64,000 nucleotides of DNA, from contig JANSYN010000006.1 of the NCBI GenBank assembly GCA_024742415.1, positions 62,001-126,000 of the forward strand. The letters are read 5' to 3'. The DNA is from Gammaproteobacteria bacterium. Its GTDB lineage: Bacteria; Pseudomonadota; Gammaproteobacteria; Pseudomonadales; Halieaceae. Shown here one piece after another: positions 17,416-27,470 of the stretch. Both the position numbers and the translations under genes were made by a program. The notes below the pieces were generated by a model. It did not search any database, was not told the origin of the DNA, and saw only the letters and a program-made list of their open reading frames with translations. Position 1 is the first letter of the stretch. The number at the start of each line of letters is the position of its first letter.

Positions 17416-18843
17416 TCAGGTGAGCGTGATGTAACACACTACACTGATCACTCCTGCACCCAGCAGGTTTAGCATAAAGCCCTCTCGCGCCATGCGGGAG
17501 GTGGTGATCAGGCCGCTACTATAGACCACGGTGTTCGGCGCTGTTGCCACCGGTAGCATAAACGCGCAACTGGCGCTCATGGCGGCAGGAACCATTATCA
17601 CTTCAGGGGGAATACCGGCGGCCAGCCCCGCTGCAGCCAGTATGGGCATCAACAGGGTGGTACTGGCGGTGTTGGACGTTGTTTCCGTCATAAACGTGAC
17701 CGCCAGGCAAATCAGCAGGATCAACACATACAGCGGCATATCGGAAAGGCTCGCCAGCGCCTCGCCCATGACGGCGCTCAGGCCGGAGTTGACGAATCCC
17801 TTTGCCAGGCAGATACCACCCGCAAACAGCAGCAACACGCCCCAGGGTATGCTACTGGCTTTCTCCCAGTTGAGTAGCCGGCCACCCTTGCCATTGGGTA
17901 CGACAAACATCAACACCACCGCCAGCAATGCGACCGATGCATCATTTGCCCAGGGCACGCCCAACCAGGTCTTCCAACCGCCGAAAGGCTCGCTGCGGGT
18001 AATCCATGCCAGGGCTGTCAATGCAAACACCATCATCACACGCCGCTCATCGGTGCGCCACTGACCGACTTCGGGCAGGGCAACGCGCAGGGTGCCGTGC
18101 AGGTTACGCGTGAGCATAAACGCCATGGCCGGCACCATGATTACCACAACAGGTAGTGCCCAGAGCATCCACTGCGTAAAGCTGATGCTATTGCCGGTCG
18201 TCTCCTGATACACCTGCATGAAAATCAGGTTCGGCGGCGTCCCTATAGGTGTGCCCATGCCACCAACGCTGGCGGCATACGCAACACCCAGTAGCAAAGG
18301 CACTGCGACCCGCTCCTTGTCTTCGACCGCATCCAGCACTGCCAACGCCACGGGCAGCAACATCAGGGTAGTCGCAGTGTTGGATATCCACATGCTCAAC
18401 ACCGCTGCAGCGACCATAAAGCCCAACACCAGGCGCCGCCCGCTATGCGCGCCAAACATGCGCACCATGGTCAGCGCCAGGCGCCGGTGTGCGCCGGAAT
18501 GCTCCATAGCTTTTGACAAAAGAAAGCCACCAAGCAGCAGAAGAATCAGCGGAGAGCCGTAAGCCTGGCCAGTCTCGGCGGGCGTTAATACACCCAACAA
18601 CGGCAACAGGGCCAGCGGCAGTAGCGACGTGACGGGAATGGGCACCGGCTCAAACACCCACCACAGGATGCACACCACCGCAATGCCGGCAACAATGGCC
18701 ATGTCGGTGTTGTAGCCGCTGGCGCTGATCAGCGCTGCAAGCGCGAGACCGGCTAATGGTCCCAACCATAATGCCCAAGTTTGCATACTGGTGTTTGTCC
18801 GCGTGTGATGAGGCCCCGGCGCATCGCTGCGCTGAAGTGACAT
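17416..18843 (-). CDS. DASS/SLC13-family sodium-coupled anion transporter
   Basis: Polytopic inner-membrane carrier, 475 residues, importing di- or tricarboxylates or sulfate with sodium. The two SNT motifs of the family are present: MWISNTATTL (Ser154-Asn155-Thr156) and its inverted-repeat partner TETTSNTASTTLLMP in the C-terminal half. GGMGTPIGTPPN follows the first. About 12 hydrophobic segments fit the fold. A start at Met20 (base 18786) is possible, but only the upstream ATG has an AGG-like box. Divergent from moaA. Substrate not predictable from motifs alone. Confidence 0.9.
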   Translation of the reverse strand: MSLQRSDAPGPHHTRTNTSMQTWALWLGPLAGLALAALISASGYNTDMAIVAGIAVVCILWWVFEPVPIPVTSLLPLALLPLLGVLTPAETGQAYGSPLILLLLGGFLLSKAMEHSGAHRRLALTMVRMFGAHSGRRLVLGFMVAAAVLSMWISNTATTLMLLPVALAVLDAVEDKERVAVPLLLGVAYAASVGGMGTPIGTPPNLIFMQVYQETTGNSISFTQWMLWALPVVVIMVPAMAFMLTRNLHGTLRVALPEVGQWRTDERRVMMVFALTALAWITRSEPFGGWKTWLGVPWANDASVALLAVVLMFVVPNGKGGRLLNWEKASSIPWGVLLLFAGGICLAKGFVNSGLSAVMGEALASLSDMPLYVLILLICLAVTFMTETTSNTASTTLLMPILAAAGLAAGIPPEVIMVPAAMSASCAFMLPVATAPNTVVYSSGLITTSRMAREGFMLNLLGAGVISVVCYITLT

Positions 18844-18914
18844 CCTGAATCACTGGCTCACCGCTGTAAAGTCTGCGCTGGGAACTGGCCAGCACAGCAG
18901 CTACACTGAACGGC

Positions 18915-19937
18915 ATGGGCCCACCACATACCACACGCCTGATTGATGGCTTCGGACGCCAGGTCGATTACATCCGCCTGTCAGTGACAGATCGCTGCGA
19001 CTTTCGCTGCGTCTACTGCATGGCAGAAGACATGACCTTCGCCCCAAAACCGAACGTACTGTCGCTGGAAGAGCTGCACGCTATCGGCGCCGCTTTCGTA
19101 CAGTTGGGCGTCAGGAAAATCCGCCTCACCGGCGGCGAACCGCTGATACGTAACAATGTTATGTCACTGGTTCGTCGGCTTGGGCAGATGGAGGGGCTGG
19201 ACGAACTTGCCCTGACCACCAATGGCTCCCAACTACAACGCCTCGCCCCGGAGCTGCGCAACGCCGGCGTGAACAGCCTGAACATCAGCCTGGATAGCCT
19301 CAATCCGAGAAAATTTCGTTCACTGACCCGCCACGGCAATCTCGACCAGGTCATTGCCGGCATTGATGCGGCGGTAGCAGCCGGGTTTCCGCGCATTCGT
19401 CTCAATGCAGTAATTCTAAAGGGCAGGAACGATGACGAAGTGCTTGACCTGGTGGAGTTTGCGCGGCAACGCGGTATCGATATCGCGTTCATCGAAGAAA
19501 TGCCGCTGGGCATCATCGACGAACACGACCGCGCCCTGAGCTTCTGCAGCAGCGCTGAGCTCAAGCAGCTTATCATGCGCCAGTACAGCCTCGGCGACCA
19601 GAGCGACCCGGAAGGCACCGCTGGCCCGGCGCGCTACTGCCATATCAAGGGCAGCGGCGATCAACGCGGCACGCGCGTGGGTTTTATTTCACCGCATAGT
19701 CATAACTTTTGTCACCTGTGCAATCGCGTCAGGGTAACGGTAGAGGGCAGGCTGCTGCTGTGCCTTGGTAACGAGCATTCGGTCGACTTGCGCGCCGTGC
19801 TGCGCGCACCGCACTCCACCCACCAACACCTGCTGGACGCCATTACATCAGCCATGTCCAACAAGCCCGAGAAGCACTATTTCGACCTGTCTGATGAACC
19901 GCAAATTGTGCGATTTATGAACACCACTGGAGGTTAG
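18915..19937 (+). CDS. moaA: GTP 3',8-cyclase, molybdenum cofactor biosynthesis
   Basis: Radical-SAM enzyme converting GTP to 3',8-cyclo-GTP, first step of molybdopterin synthesis. The 340-residue protein has the N-terminal cluster motif CDFRCVYC (Cys28, Cys32, Cys35). A C-terminal second cluster lies in [21 protein letters not shown], as expected for MoaA. The usual C-terminal double glycine is present as TTGG at the very end. No other mo genes are next to it. The MoxR gene follows after 63 bases, possibly in the same transcript. Confidence 0.96.
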   Translation: MGPPHTTRLIDGFGRQVDYIRLSVTDRCDFRCVYCMAEDMTFAPKPNVLSLEELHAIGAAFVQLGVRKIRLTGGEPLIRNNVMSLVRRLGQMEGLDELALTTNGSQLQRLAPELRNAGVNSLNISLDSLNPRKFRSLTRHGNLDQVIAGIDAAVAAGFPRIRLNAVILKGRNDDEVLDLVEFARQRGIDIAFIEEMPLGIIDEHDRALSFCSSAELKQLIMRQYSLGDQSDPEGTAGPARYCHIKGSGDQRGTRVGFISPHSHNFCHLCNRVRVTVEGRLLLCLGNEHSVDLRAVLRAPHSTHQHLLDAITSAMSNKPEKHYFDLSDEPQIVRFMNTTGG

Positions 19938-20000
19938 CCCCGGTTGTACCCCGGCGCGGGCAATCGCGTACAATAACTGCCCCGAACCTGAGGCAACCTC

Positions 20001-20957
20001 GTGCAATCACTAGACTTCCCGCAGCTCGCATCCGTCGAGGCCATCGAACAAGGCTTCGAAGAACACGGCTACATCTGCAGCCGCAAAATCGCAACTGCCG
20101 TATTCCTGGCGTTCAAGCTGCGCAAACCGGTTCTGGTTGAAGGCCCACCCGGTGTCGGCAAAACAGAGCTGGCAAAGACCACCGCCATGCTGCTCGATAC
20201 ACCGCTGATCCGTCTGCAGTGTTACGAGGGCCTGGACGAAGCAAAAGCACTTTACGAGTGGAAGTATGGCAAACAGCTGCTGTACACCCAGGTGCTCAAG
20301 GAGAAACTGGGCGACCTCCTGCAGGGTACCACCGGTCTTGCCGAATCCGTGGAACGACTGCACCAGTTTGGCGACATCTTCTATTCGGAGGATTTTCTCG
20401 AACCACGCCCCTTGCTCAAAGCCATGCAGCAGGACAACGGCGCGATTTTACTGATTGATGAGGTCGACAAGTCCGATTACGAGTTTGAATCGCTGTTGCT
20501 TGAAATTCTCTCAGACTACCAGGTATCCATACCCGAGATAGGCACCATAAAGGCCCGGACATCACCGATGGTGTTCCTGACCAGCAACAATACCCGCGAC
20601 ATTTCCGACGCGCTGAAACGCCGCTGCCTGCATCTTTACATTCCCTTTCCCAGCGTCGAACTGGAAGAACGTATCATTCGCAGCAGGGTACCGGATGTCG
20701 ACGAAAACCTGCGTCACCAGTTAGTAGAGTTCGTGCACAGCCTGCGCCAGCTGGACCTGAAAAAGTCGCCGGCCATCTCTGAAACCATCGACTGGGCCCG
20801 CAGCCTGTTGCTACTGCATGCGCAGAGCCTGGACACCGAACTGGTACGCAGCACATTGAACGTGTTGCTGAAGTTTGAGGAAGATATAGAAACGACTGAC
20901 GGTGAACTTCGCTCACTGCTGCGTCCTGCCGCGGCGCACAACGACCAGGGCACATAA
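20001..20957 (+). CDS. MoxR-family AAA+ ATPase
   Basis: A 318-residue AAA+ ATPase with Walker A EGPPGVGKTELAKT (Lys54), Walker B ILLIDEVDK, and sensor-1 region MVFLTSNNTRDIS. MoxR ATPases pair with von Willebrand factor A proteins to remodel or insert metals into partner proteins, as with CoxD/CoxE. Here the VWA gene follows after 18 bases. The start is GTG at 20001. Its client is unknown; adjacency to moaA hints at a molybdoenzyme, but no such enzyme is in the window. Confidence 0.92.
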   Translation: MQSLDFPQLASVEAIEQGFEEHGYICSRKIATAVFLAFKLRKPVLVEGPPGVGKTELAKTTAMLLDTPLIRLQCYEGLDEAKALYEWKYGKQLLYTQVLKEKLGDLLQGTTGLAESVERLHQFGDIFYSEDFLEPRPLLKAMQQDNGAILLIDEVDKSDYEFESLLLEILSDYQVSIPEIGTIKARTSPMVFLTSNNTRDISDALKRRCLHLYIPFPSVELEERIIRSRVPDVDENLRHQLVEFVHSLRQLDLKKSPAISETIDWARSLLLLHAQSLDTELVRSTLNVLLKFEEDIETTDGELRSLLRPAAAHNDQGT

Positions 20958-20975
20958 CGGCCTCTCGCCGCAGCC

Positions 20976-22409
20976 ATGCAAGCCAACCTTGTCAACTTTA
21001 TACAGATGCTCAGGACCCACGATGTGAGGGTTTCTCCCGCGGAGTCGCTGGATGCCATTGACGTTGCCAAGGCACTGGGCTACGCCGACCGCAACCTGTT
21101 GCGTGATGGCCTTGCCATGACACTGGCGAAAACGCCGGAAGAAGAGGCCATATTTCTGCAGTGTTTCGATCGCTACTTCAGCCAGGGTTTGTCTGACTTT
21201 ACCGATGCTGCGCAACACTCCGGGGAAAGCGCAGAAGACTCATCCACAGAGAGCGACGCCACTGAACAGACCGCAGGGCAACAGCCCGAGGCCGGCGATG
21301 ACGCCGCGCAGGAAACACTACAGGCCGCGGCCGACAGCAGCCCAGCACTGGCTGAACTGCTGCAGGGCGAACTGATGCGTAACCTGATGAGCAACAACCG
21401 CAACGAACTGACCATGGCCATGAACAGGGCCGCAGACCAGGCAGGACTGCAAAACATACAGATGTTTACCCAGCGCGGGCAATACACGCGCCGCATTCTG
21501 GATGCCATGGGTGAGGAGTCTATTCGCACAGCAGTGATCGAACTGGAGCAAATGGACAACCCGGCACTGCCACTAGTGCAGCGCTACCGCGATATCCTCA
21601 GGGAACAGGTGCGCGATTATGTACAGCGAGAGTATCTGCTGCAGGCCGAGGGTCGGTCACAGCAGTTCATGGAAGATATACTCAGCAGAACGCGCCTGAA
21701 CAACATCGAGCACATGTACCTGCACAAGGTTCAGGAGCTCATTCGAAAGATGGCGAAAAAGCTGGCCAGTCGCCATGCTCACAAACGCCGCAATGTTAAA
21801 CGCGGGCAACTCAACATGCCAAAGACGCTGCGCAGGGGTATACCCAATGACGGCGTGATGTTCGAAACGTATTGGCGTCATGTACGCAAGGAAAAACCAC
21901 AGATTCTTGCAGTTTGTGATGTCAGCGGCTCGGTTGCCGCCTATGCGAAGTTCCTGCTTCTGTTTCTCTACAGCCTGCAGGACGTACTTCCGAAAGTGCG
22001 CAGTTTCGCTTTCTCTAACCACCTTGGTGAAGTCAGCCGTTATTTCGACGACTATCCTGTTGATGAGGCCATCGAAAAAGTGAACTGGACGTTTGGCGGC
22101 GCTACAGATTATGGCAATAGTTTGCTTGATTTCAGCAAGCTCGCGCTTGACGACATCAACAGCAATACTACTGTTATTATCCTTGGGGATGCGCGCAACA
22201 ATAATGGCGACGCCAGGCTCGATATTTTACAAAGCCTGTACACCCGTGCACGGCAGGTCATCTGGCTAAATCCAGAATCCAGGCGCTCATGGGGAACTGG
22301 AGATTCGGAAATGTTACGCTATCAAAGTGCCTGTCATTTTACAGCCGAATGCAATAACCTAAAGCAGCTCGAACGCATCGTTGACCAGCTGCTGAAGAGT
22401 ACTCGCTAG
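20976..22409 (+). CDS. VWA domain-containing protein (CoxE-like), MoxR partner
   Basis: A 477-residue cytosolic protein. After an N-terminal helical region comes an acidic low-complexity stretch (residues 80-120, Ser/Glu/Asp/Gln rich). A basic helical segment follows (255-290), then the VWA domain with the metal site DVSGS (Asp315, Ser317, Ser319). CoxE-type VWA proteins work with MoxR ATPases. It is followed after one base by a tiny zinc-ribbon gene. Probably translated from the MoxR transcript. The partner enzyme is not identified. Confidence 0.9.
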   Translation: MQANLVNFIQMLRTHDVRVSPAESLDAIDVAKALGYADRNLLRDGLAMTLAKTPEEEAIFLQCFDRYFSQGLSDFTDAAQHSGESAEDSSTESDATEQTAGQQPEAGDDAAQETLQAAADSSPALAELLQGELMRNLMSNNRNELTMAMNRAADQAGLQNIQMFTQRGQYTRRILDAMGEESIRTAVIELEQMDNPALPLVQRYRDILREQVRDYVQREYLLQAEGRSQQFMEDILSRTRLNNIEHMYLHKVQELIRKMAKKLASRHAHKRRNVKRGQLNMPKTLRRGIPNDGVMFETYWRHVRKEKPQILAVCDVSGSVAAYAKFLLLFLYSLQDVLPKVRSFAFSNHLGEVSRYFDDYPVDEAIEKVNWTFGGATDYGNSLLDFSKLALDDINSNTTVIILGDARNNNGDARLDILQSLYTRARQVIWLNPESRRSWGTGDSEMLRYQSACHFTAECNNLKQLERIVDQLLKSTR

Positions 22410-22410
22410 A

Positions 22411-22614
22411 ATGGCTTATCATTGCCCGGATTGTAGCTACCATGGCCACCAAAGAGGCGCTGCAGGAAATTGCCCCGCCTGCGGTTCTTTCAGTATCAGT
22501 GCCGGCCAAAGTAACGACGAAGACAAGCCTGCCCCTTCCAGGTGGCGACTCTATCTTGTCGTCGCACTGTGGGGCTGCCTGCTAGGTCTGATTATCAGGA
22601 AGCTAGTAACCTGA
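22411..22614 (+). CDS. Small zinc-ribbon membrane protein, unknown function
   Basis: A 67-residue protein starting one base after the VWA stop codon. It has CPDC (Cys5, Cys8) and CPAC (Cys21, Cys24), a rubredoxin/zinc-ribbon arrangement. A short charged linker leads to one membrane helix (about residues 47-65) and a basic end (RKLVT). It looks like a membrane-anchored metal-binding accessory. The tight position between the MoxR/VWA pair and the DUF1631 gene suggests a role in the same process. I do not recognise a named family. Confidence 0.75.
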   Translation: MAYHCPDCSYHGHQRGAAGNCPACGSFSISAGQSNDEDKPAPSRWRLYLVVALWGCLLGLIIRKLVT

Positions 22615-24989
22615 AACTCGCTGCTGAACATTTTCCTATCTCCTGCTCACTGCGTAAGCAGCTGGAAGGGGATATCGCCAAAGGCTCCCGCAAAGGCAAT
22701 GACCCAGTCATGCCTGTGGAGGATCTTTTGGAGTACCTGAAAAAACCCGCTGACCTGGATTTAACGCCCTACGCAGATTTACTCAACCAGACTGAAGCGA
22801 TGGGCGATCCAGCGCTGCCCTCCTGGGAGCACACAGTCATTCTGCGCTGGTTCGGCGAAGCCTGGCATTTTTACGAACAGCGCTTTCCGCTCGAAGAGCC
22901 TCTCAAGTCCAGTATCCGTCGGTTGAAGCCGCTGGCCGCCACCTTTGCGATTGTCGATCCGGATTTTATGCAACCGGACGTCCACCCACTGCATCAACTG
23001 CTCGACGGCATCCAGGAACGCGCCGTTGGTTGGCAGGCAAGCCTGGGAAGAGCCGGTGCAAACCTCGAACGCCAGATATCCACGGCCATTGATGATGCAC
23101 TGCGCTGGTTTGACGACAAGGACACAGACTTATCAGAAATCTGTTCAGAGTTCCTGCAAGCGGCGGAACGCGATATTGACCGAGCGCAAAGAATGTCGCA
23201 GCGTGTTATCGACACTGAGCTTGGCAAGCAGAAAACCGCCAACGCCAAACGCACTGCCGCCGAAATGATCAACACGCTGTTGCAAAAGCACGACGCACCG
23301 ACCGAGCTGGGCAGCTTCATCAAGGGCCCGTGGTATGAAAGTGCGCAGCTGCTCCTGCTGAAGTTTGGCGAGGGCTCTGATGAATGGCGCAAGATGTGCC
23401 GCACTACCGAGATTCTACTGGACTCCATGCGTAGTCTTGAGGGGGTTGAGGAGGATCGTCGCCAGCATGTGTTTTCAGTGGTTACCAAACTCCCCAAAGA
23501 GATGCGCCGCTGGTTGCTAAGCCTGCACCATGACACCGGCGCCGTTAACGACGCCCTGGATTCCATCGAGTCGTTGCACGTTCGGCTTTTGAAGAACGAA
23601 GACATCACCTATACCCGGCATGCGCCCATCCCCACCGTCGTGCGCGATTCCGTGGATGCAGACTCTCCCCTGATCAAAGCCATGAGTCCCTTGCGTGAGT
23701 CGCAATGGTTCGCTATCCGGAACTTCAAGGGCAGCACCATACGCGTGCAGTTGGTGCTGAAGAACGAGGCCGCTCAACGCATGGTTTTTACCAACATGGC
23801 CGGCATTGCGGTTGCTCATTACAGCTTTGAAGAGTTCGACCAGATCATGGGCAAGAAGAACGTCACGGCCTTGCCCGCAAAAGGTGGCTTCAGCCTGTGC
23901 CTGACGCTCGCTTCGGGTATTGATACCACGGAGAAACTCAACGCACTCTACGCAACCATCGCCGGTGTTGATCCTGTTCCGCAGGTCGAGGACGGCGCCG
24001 AACCTCCCGCAGATGCAGAACAACCGCGACAATCGCCGGGTGACAACACAAGCGGCCTTGCCGGCACGGCAGCACCTGCCGGCGACACTGCAGCGTCGTC
24101 AGGCTCGGAAGGTGCTGCGGAAACAGGAGAGGAGCTTACTGCCGAGTTTCTCGACGCCATGCTCAGCGCCGACCCACCCGATGAACCGGAGCCGGGCCCT
24201 GCTGAGAAAACACCTGAGGCTCCAGCAGCGTCCGCTTCCAGCGCAGCAGCGCCTCGCCAGGACGATACACACAAGGCGCCACCTGCTGCCTCAGTAGACA
24301 ATGAGCAGCAGGATGGCTGGCTTACTGATATGGCCGCAGAAGAGGCTCCCGCCTCCAGCAGCGAAGATTTCCTGGGCGACCTTGATGCACCCACCGAGGT
24401 CGATGACCCGCTCGATTTCCTGTTTGAAGACAGCACCGCCCAACCTGTTGATGACACATCCGGAGACAGTACAGAGGGCACCTACTTTGGCACGGCCGGC
24501 GACGAGAAAGCCGTTCGCTCAGAACCTGAGCCTGAAGCTGACAGCGCCCGACCATCGACGGCCGATACCTCGGACGCAGATGCTTCACAGGCCAGGACGA
24601 CCACAGCAGCAACCGGCCGGGGCGACAGCGAGGCCAGGGTAGAGACCGTTGCAGATATTGGCTACTTTGGCGCGGTGCAATCGGATAACGACAGGGCTGG
24701 TGGCTCCGAGCAATTCCTCGGCGAGGAACAGCCCGCCAAGCCGTCCAGCACAGCGCCCGCGTCTGGTGCCACCGCCCCACCCCACCTGGACCTGCCCATG
24801 GGTGTTTGGCTGGGCTTTCACGACGGTGAAATGCCCATGATGGCCAAACTCGCGGTACATGACCCCTCGTCAGACATTTACATTTTTGTGAATCGAAACG
24901 GCATCAAACTGCGTGAGCTATCGGGCGCAGACCTTGACCAACTGCTGCAGGATGGCATGGCCGAAGTCCTGCAAACCCGCTCTAACTGA
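22542..24989 (+). CDS. DUF1631 family protein
   Basis: A large protein (up to 815 residues) of the DUF1631 family, function unknown. The N-terminal ~480 residues are helical (for example QHVFSVVTKLPKEMRRWLLSLHHDTGAVNDALDS). Residues 480-750 are an acidic Glu/Asp/Ala/Pro/Ser-rich disordered stretch with repeated YFG motifs. The last 65 residues form a conserved small domain (MGVWLGFHDGEMPMMAKLAV...YIFVNRNGIK) that recalls the PilZ-like ends of this family. The start is uncertain: GTG at 22542 overlaps the zinc-ribbon gene by 73 bases. A CTG at 22611 overlaps that gene's stop, and the first ATG is at 22710. Confidence 0.8.
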   Translation: MATLSCRRTVGLPARSDYQEASNLKLAAEHFPISCSLRKQLEGDIAKGSRKGNDPVMPVEDLLEYLKKPADLDLTPYADLLNQTEAMGDPALPSWEHTVILRWFGEAWHFYEQRFPLEEPLKSSIRRLKPLAATFAIVDPDFMQPDVHPLHQLLDGIQERAVGWQASLGRAGANLERQISTAIDDALRWFDDKDTDLSEICSEFLQAAERDIDRAQRMSQRVIDTELGKQKTANAKRTAAEMINTLLQKHDAPTELGSFIKGPWYESAQLLLLKFGEGSDEWRKMCRTTEILLDSMRSLEGVEEDRRQHVFSVVTKLPKEMRRWLLSLHHDTGAVNDALDSIESLHVRLLKNEDITYTRHAPIPTVVRDSVDADSPLIKAMSPLRESQWFAIRNFKGSTIRVQLVLKNEAAQRMVFTNMAGIAVAHYSFEEFDQIMGKKNVTALPAKGGFSLCLTLASGIDTTEKLNALYATIAGVDPVPQVEDGAEPPADAEQPRQSPGDNTSGLAGTAAPAGDTAASSGSEGAAETGEELTAEFLDAMLSADPPDEPEPGPAEKTPEAPAASASSAAAPRQDDTHKAPPAASVDNEQQDGWLTDMAAEEAPASSSEDFLGDLDAPTEVDDPLDFLFEDSTAQPVDDTSGDSTEGTYFGTAGDEKAVRSEPEPEADSARPSTADTSDADASQARTTTAATGRGDSEARVETVADIGYFGAVQSDNDRAGGSEQFLGEEQPAKPSSTAPASGATAPPHLDLPMGVWLGFHDGEMPMMAKLAVHDPSSDIYIFVNRNGIKLRELSGADLDQLLQDGMAEVLQTRSN

Positions 24990-25117
24990 AACCTGGCCGA
25001 TAAACGCCCCGGGGCGAGCGCGACTGCTGTGAGCCCTGCAACCGCCCAGGCGGAACCTGCTGCGCGTGCGCACAACCCGCAGCGACTACGCGGCCGCGCA
25101 GGCGCGAACAGGAGGGC

Positions 25118-26254
25118 TCAGGCGTAAGGGCTGGCGTCGTCCTCGTCACCCATGCCCTCAAGGCTCAGGCCCATAGATGAGCCGCTGTTTTCAGAAGCGA
25201 ACTTGATCTTCAGGCGCACGTTATTAGCAGAATCTGCATTGCGCAGCGCTTCTTCCTCGGTAATCAGGCCTTCCTGGAAGAGGTCAAAAAGGGCGGAGTC
25301 GAAGGCTTTCATGCCGATGTTTTCCGACTTTGACATCACTTCCTTGATACCGTCTATATCACCGCGCAGGATCAGGTCCTGCACGATCGGCGTACCCAAC
25401 AACACCTCTATCGCGGCACAGCGCTTACCATCAACGGTCGGCACCAGTCGCTGGGACACTATGCACTGCATGTTCAGCGACAAATCCATTAACAACTGGG
25501 CGCGCCTGTCCTCGGGGAAAAAGTTGATAATCCGATCCAGCGCCTGGTTGGCGTTATTGGCGTGCAGGGTCGAGATACACAGGTGCCCGGTTTCGGCAAA
25601 GGCAATGGCATGCTCCATGGTTTCACGGTCGCGGATCTCGCCGATCAGGATAACATCCGGCGCCTGGCGCAAGGTGTTCTTCAGCGCATTGTGCCAACTG
25701 CGGGTGTCTACCCCGACCTCGCGCTGGTTGACGATCGACTTCTTGTGACTGTGCACATATTCAACCGGATCCTCGATCGTAACAATATGACCGCTGCTGT
25801 TGCTGTTGCGGTAGTCGATCAGTGCTGCCAGCGAGGTGGACTTACCCGACCCTGTCGCACCCACAAACAGTACCAGGCCGCGTTTGCGCATGACGATGTC
25901 GGTCAGGGTTTGTGGCAGGCGTAAATCCTGCCAGTTGGGAATATCGGCAACAATGTTACGTGCCACAATGCCCACTTCATTGCGCTGCAGGAAGATGTTG
26001 ATGCGAAAGCGCCCGTAGCCGGATACCGAGATGGCGAGGTTCATTTCCAGCTCTTTCTCGAATTCCGCGCGCTGGGTCTCGTCCATGATTTCGTAGGCGA
26101 TTTCCTTGATTTCACCTGGCTGCAACAGGCCGCTGGCGATGGGCTTGAGTTGCCCTTCGAACTTGGCACAGGGCGGCGCGCCCGTACTGAGGTAAAGATC
26201 AGAGCCGTTCTCTGCGGACAGAATCTTCAACCATTCTACTATTCTCAACAGCAC
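25118..26254 (-). CDS. pilU: Type IV pilus twitching/retraction ATPase PilU
   Basis: Hexameric ATPase at the base of type IV pili, aiding PilT in retraction. The 378-residue protein has Walker A GATGSGKST (Lys138), Asp-box TIEDPVEYVH, Walker B LIGEIRDRETM and the His-box HLCISTLHANN. A PilU-like rather than PilT-like C terminus (SANNVRLKIKFASENSGSS) is present. No pilT is seen next to it. It stands alone, convergent with the DUF1631 gene. Confidence 0.92.
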   Translation of the reverse strand: MLLRIVEWLKILSAENGSDLYLSTGAPPCAKFEGQLKPIASGLLQPGEIKEIAYEIMDETQRAEFEKELEMNLAISVSGYGRFRINIFLQRNEVGIVARNIVADIPNWQDLRLPQTLTDIVMRKRGLVLFVGATGSGKSTSLAALIDYRNSNSSGHIVTIEDPVEYVHSHKKSIVNQREVGVDTRSWHNALKNTLRQAPDVILIGEIRDRETMEHAIAFAETGHLCISTLHANNANQALDRIINFFPEDRRAQLLMDLSLNMQCIVSQRLVPTVDGKRCAAIEVLLGTPIVQDLILRGDIDGIKEVMSKSENIGMKAFDSALFDLFQEGLITEEEALRNADSANNVRLKIKFASENSGSSMGLSLEGMGDEDDASPYA

Positions 26255-26402
26255 ATCCCCCGTGATTGTCGGCCTCTACTTTAGCAGTTTGCGCTGTTTG
26301 AACAAGGGCCTGCCACTCGGCACCGCCAGGCTAATCGCTAGCGTGGCCAGAGCCGCAATCGTATACTGTGCGGCCGCAAGCAGCCCGAACAAGAGGCCAT
26401 GT

Positions 26403-27470
26403 ATGGACAACACGCGCCCCACCCCATTGGTCGAAGACATCGAGGGCACGCGCCGCAAGCTCGAGGGCTGGCTCTCTGAGCACCGGGGACACCACGTCAG
26501 CATACCCACGCTGGATATTCCCGAATCTACCGGTATGTCCAACGTTACGCTGCTGTTTGACCTGCACTGGGAGGACGGTGGCGAAGACCACCGGGAGCCC
26601 ATTGTCGCCAGGCTGCAGCCAGAGATCGAGCGCCCGGTCTTTCCCAGCTATGACCTGAGTGAACAGTATGAAGTGATGCAGGCAATTGCCCGGCACAGTG
26701 ATATCCCCGTGCCGGAGCTGCGCGGGCTGGAGACAGACCGCTCACTACTGGGCGTGCAGTTCTATTTTATGAAGCGCACCGAAGGACGCATCCCCACGGA
26801 TATCCCGCCCTACAATATGGATGGCTGGATGATGCACGACACCACGCTGGAACAGCGCGCCGGGCTGTGGTCTGCCGCCGTTGATGTCATGGGCAAGTAC
26901 CACCAGCTCGATTACAAAACCCTGGGATTTGAGAAGCTGCACCAACCGGGCAAGACCCCGCTGCAGCAACAGCTCGACTACTGGCAGCACTACCATGACT
27001 GGGCGCTGGAAGGCGAGCAGCATGTCATTTGCCAGCGCGCGCTGGACTGGCTCTACGCCAATCAACCGCACAACGAGCCAACCGTGCTGTGTTGGGGTGA
27101 TTCGCGACTGGGCAACATTATTTTCAATGAAGCCCTGGACGGCGTGGCAGCAGTGCTGGACTGGGAAATGGCCGTGCTGGGCAATCCCGAACAGGACCTG
27201 GCCTGGTTTATCTACCTCGACTCCACCTTTGCCGATGGCCTGGGTATGCCGCGCCTGGAAGGCTTACCCAGCTATGAACAAACCATCGCGCAGTGGCAAG
27301 CGGCTTCGGGATACCGCGCAGACAATTACGACTACTACATGGTGTTCGCGGGCATGCGTTACGGCCTGATACTCTCGCGCATCATGCTGGCCACCGGACA
27401 GGGCGAACAGTTGCAGGGTAACTTTGCGGTTCAACTGCTCGACCGCCACCTGGAACGCGTCGGCGCCTGA
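26403..27470 (+). CDS. Phosphotransferase family protein (APH/ACAD10-like kinase fold)
   Basis: A 355-residue kinase-fold protein of the aminoglycoside phosphotransferase (PF01636) superfamily. It has the catalytic-loop block VLCWGDSRLGNIIFNE followed by VLDWEMAVLGNPEQDLAWF, matching Brenner (HxDxxxxN-like; here GDSRLGN) and metal-binding motifs. Such proteins in lipid-degrading bacteria are found near acyl-CoA dehydrogenases and may phosphorylate hydroxyacyl-CoA. The ATG at 26403 has an AAGAGG box six bases upstream and was preferred over an in-frame start 141 bases earlier. Substrate unknown; it is unlikely to be a resistance gene. Confidence 0.85.
   Translation: MDNTRPTPLVEDIEGTRRKLEGWLSEHRGHHVSIPTLDIPESTGMSNVTLLFDLHWEDGGEDHREPIVARLQPEIERPVFPSYDLSEQYEVMQAIARHSDIPVPELRGLETDRSLLGVQFYFMKRTEGRIPTDIPPYNMDGWMMHDTTLEQRAGLWSAAVDVMGKYHQLDYKTLGFEKLHQPGKTPLQQQLDYWQHYHDWALEGEQHVICQRALDWLYANQPHNEPTVLCWGDSRLGNIIFNEALDGVAAVLDWEMAVLGNPEQDLAWFIYLDSTFADGLGMPRLEGLPSYEQTIAQWQAASGYRADNYDYYMVFAGMRYGLILSRIMLATGQGEQLQGNFAVQLLDRHLERVGA

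Noticed and set aside
26403-27470. Aminoglycoside resistance gene
   Set aside because: The fold is shared, but the sequence resembles the ACAD10-like phosphotransferases common in lipid-degrading bacteria, with no mobile element nearby.
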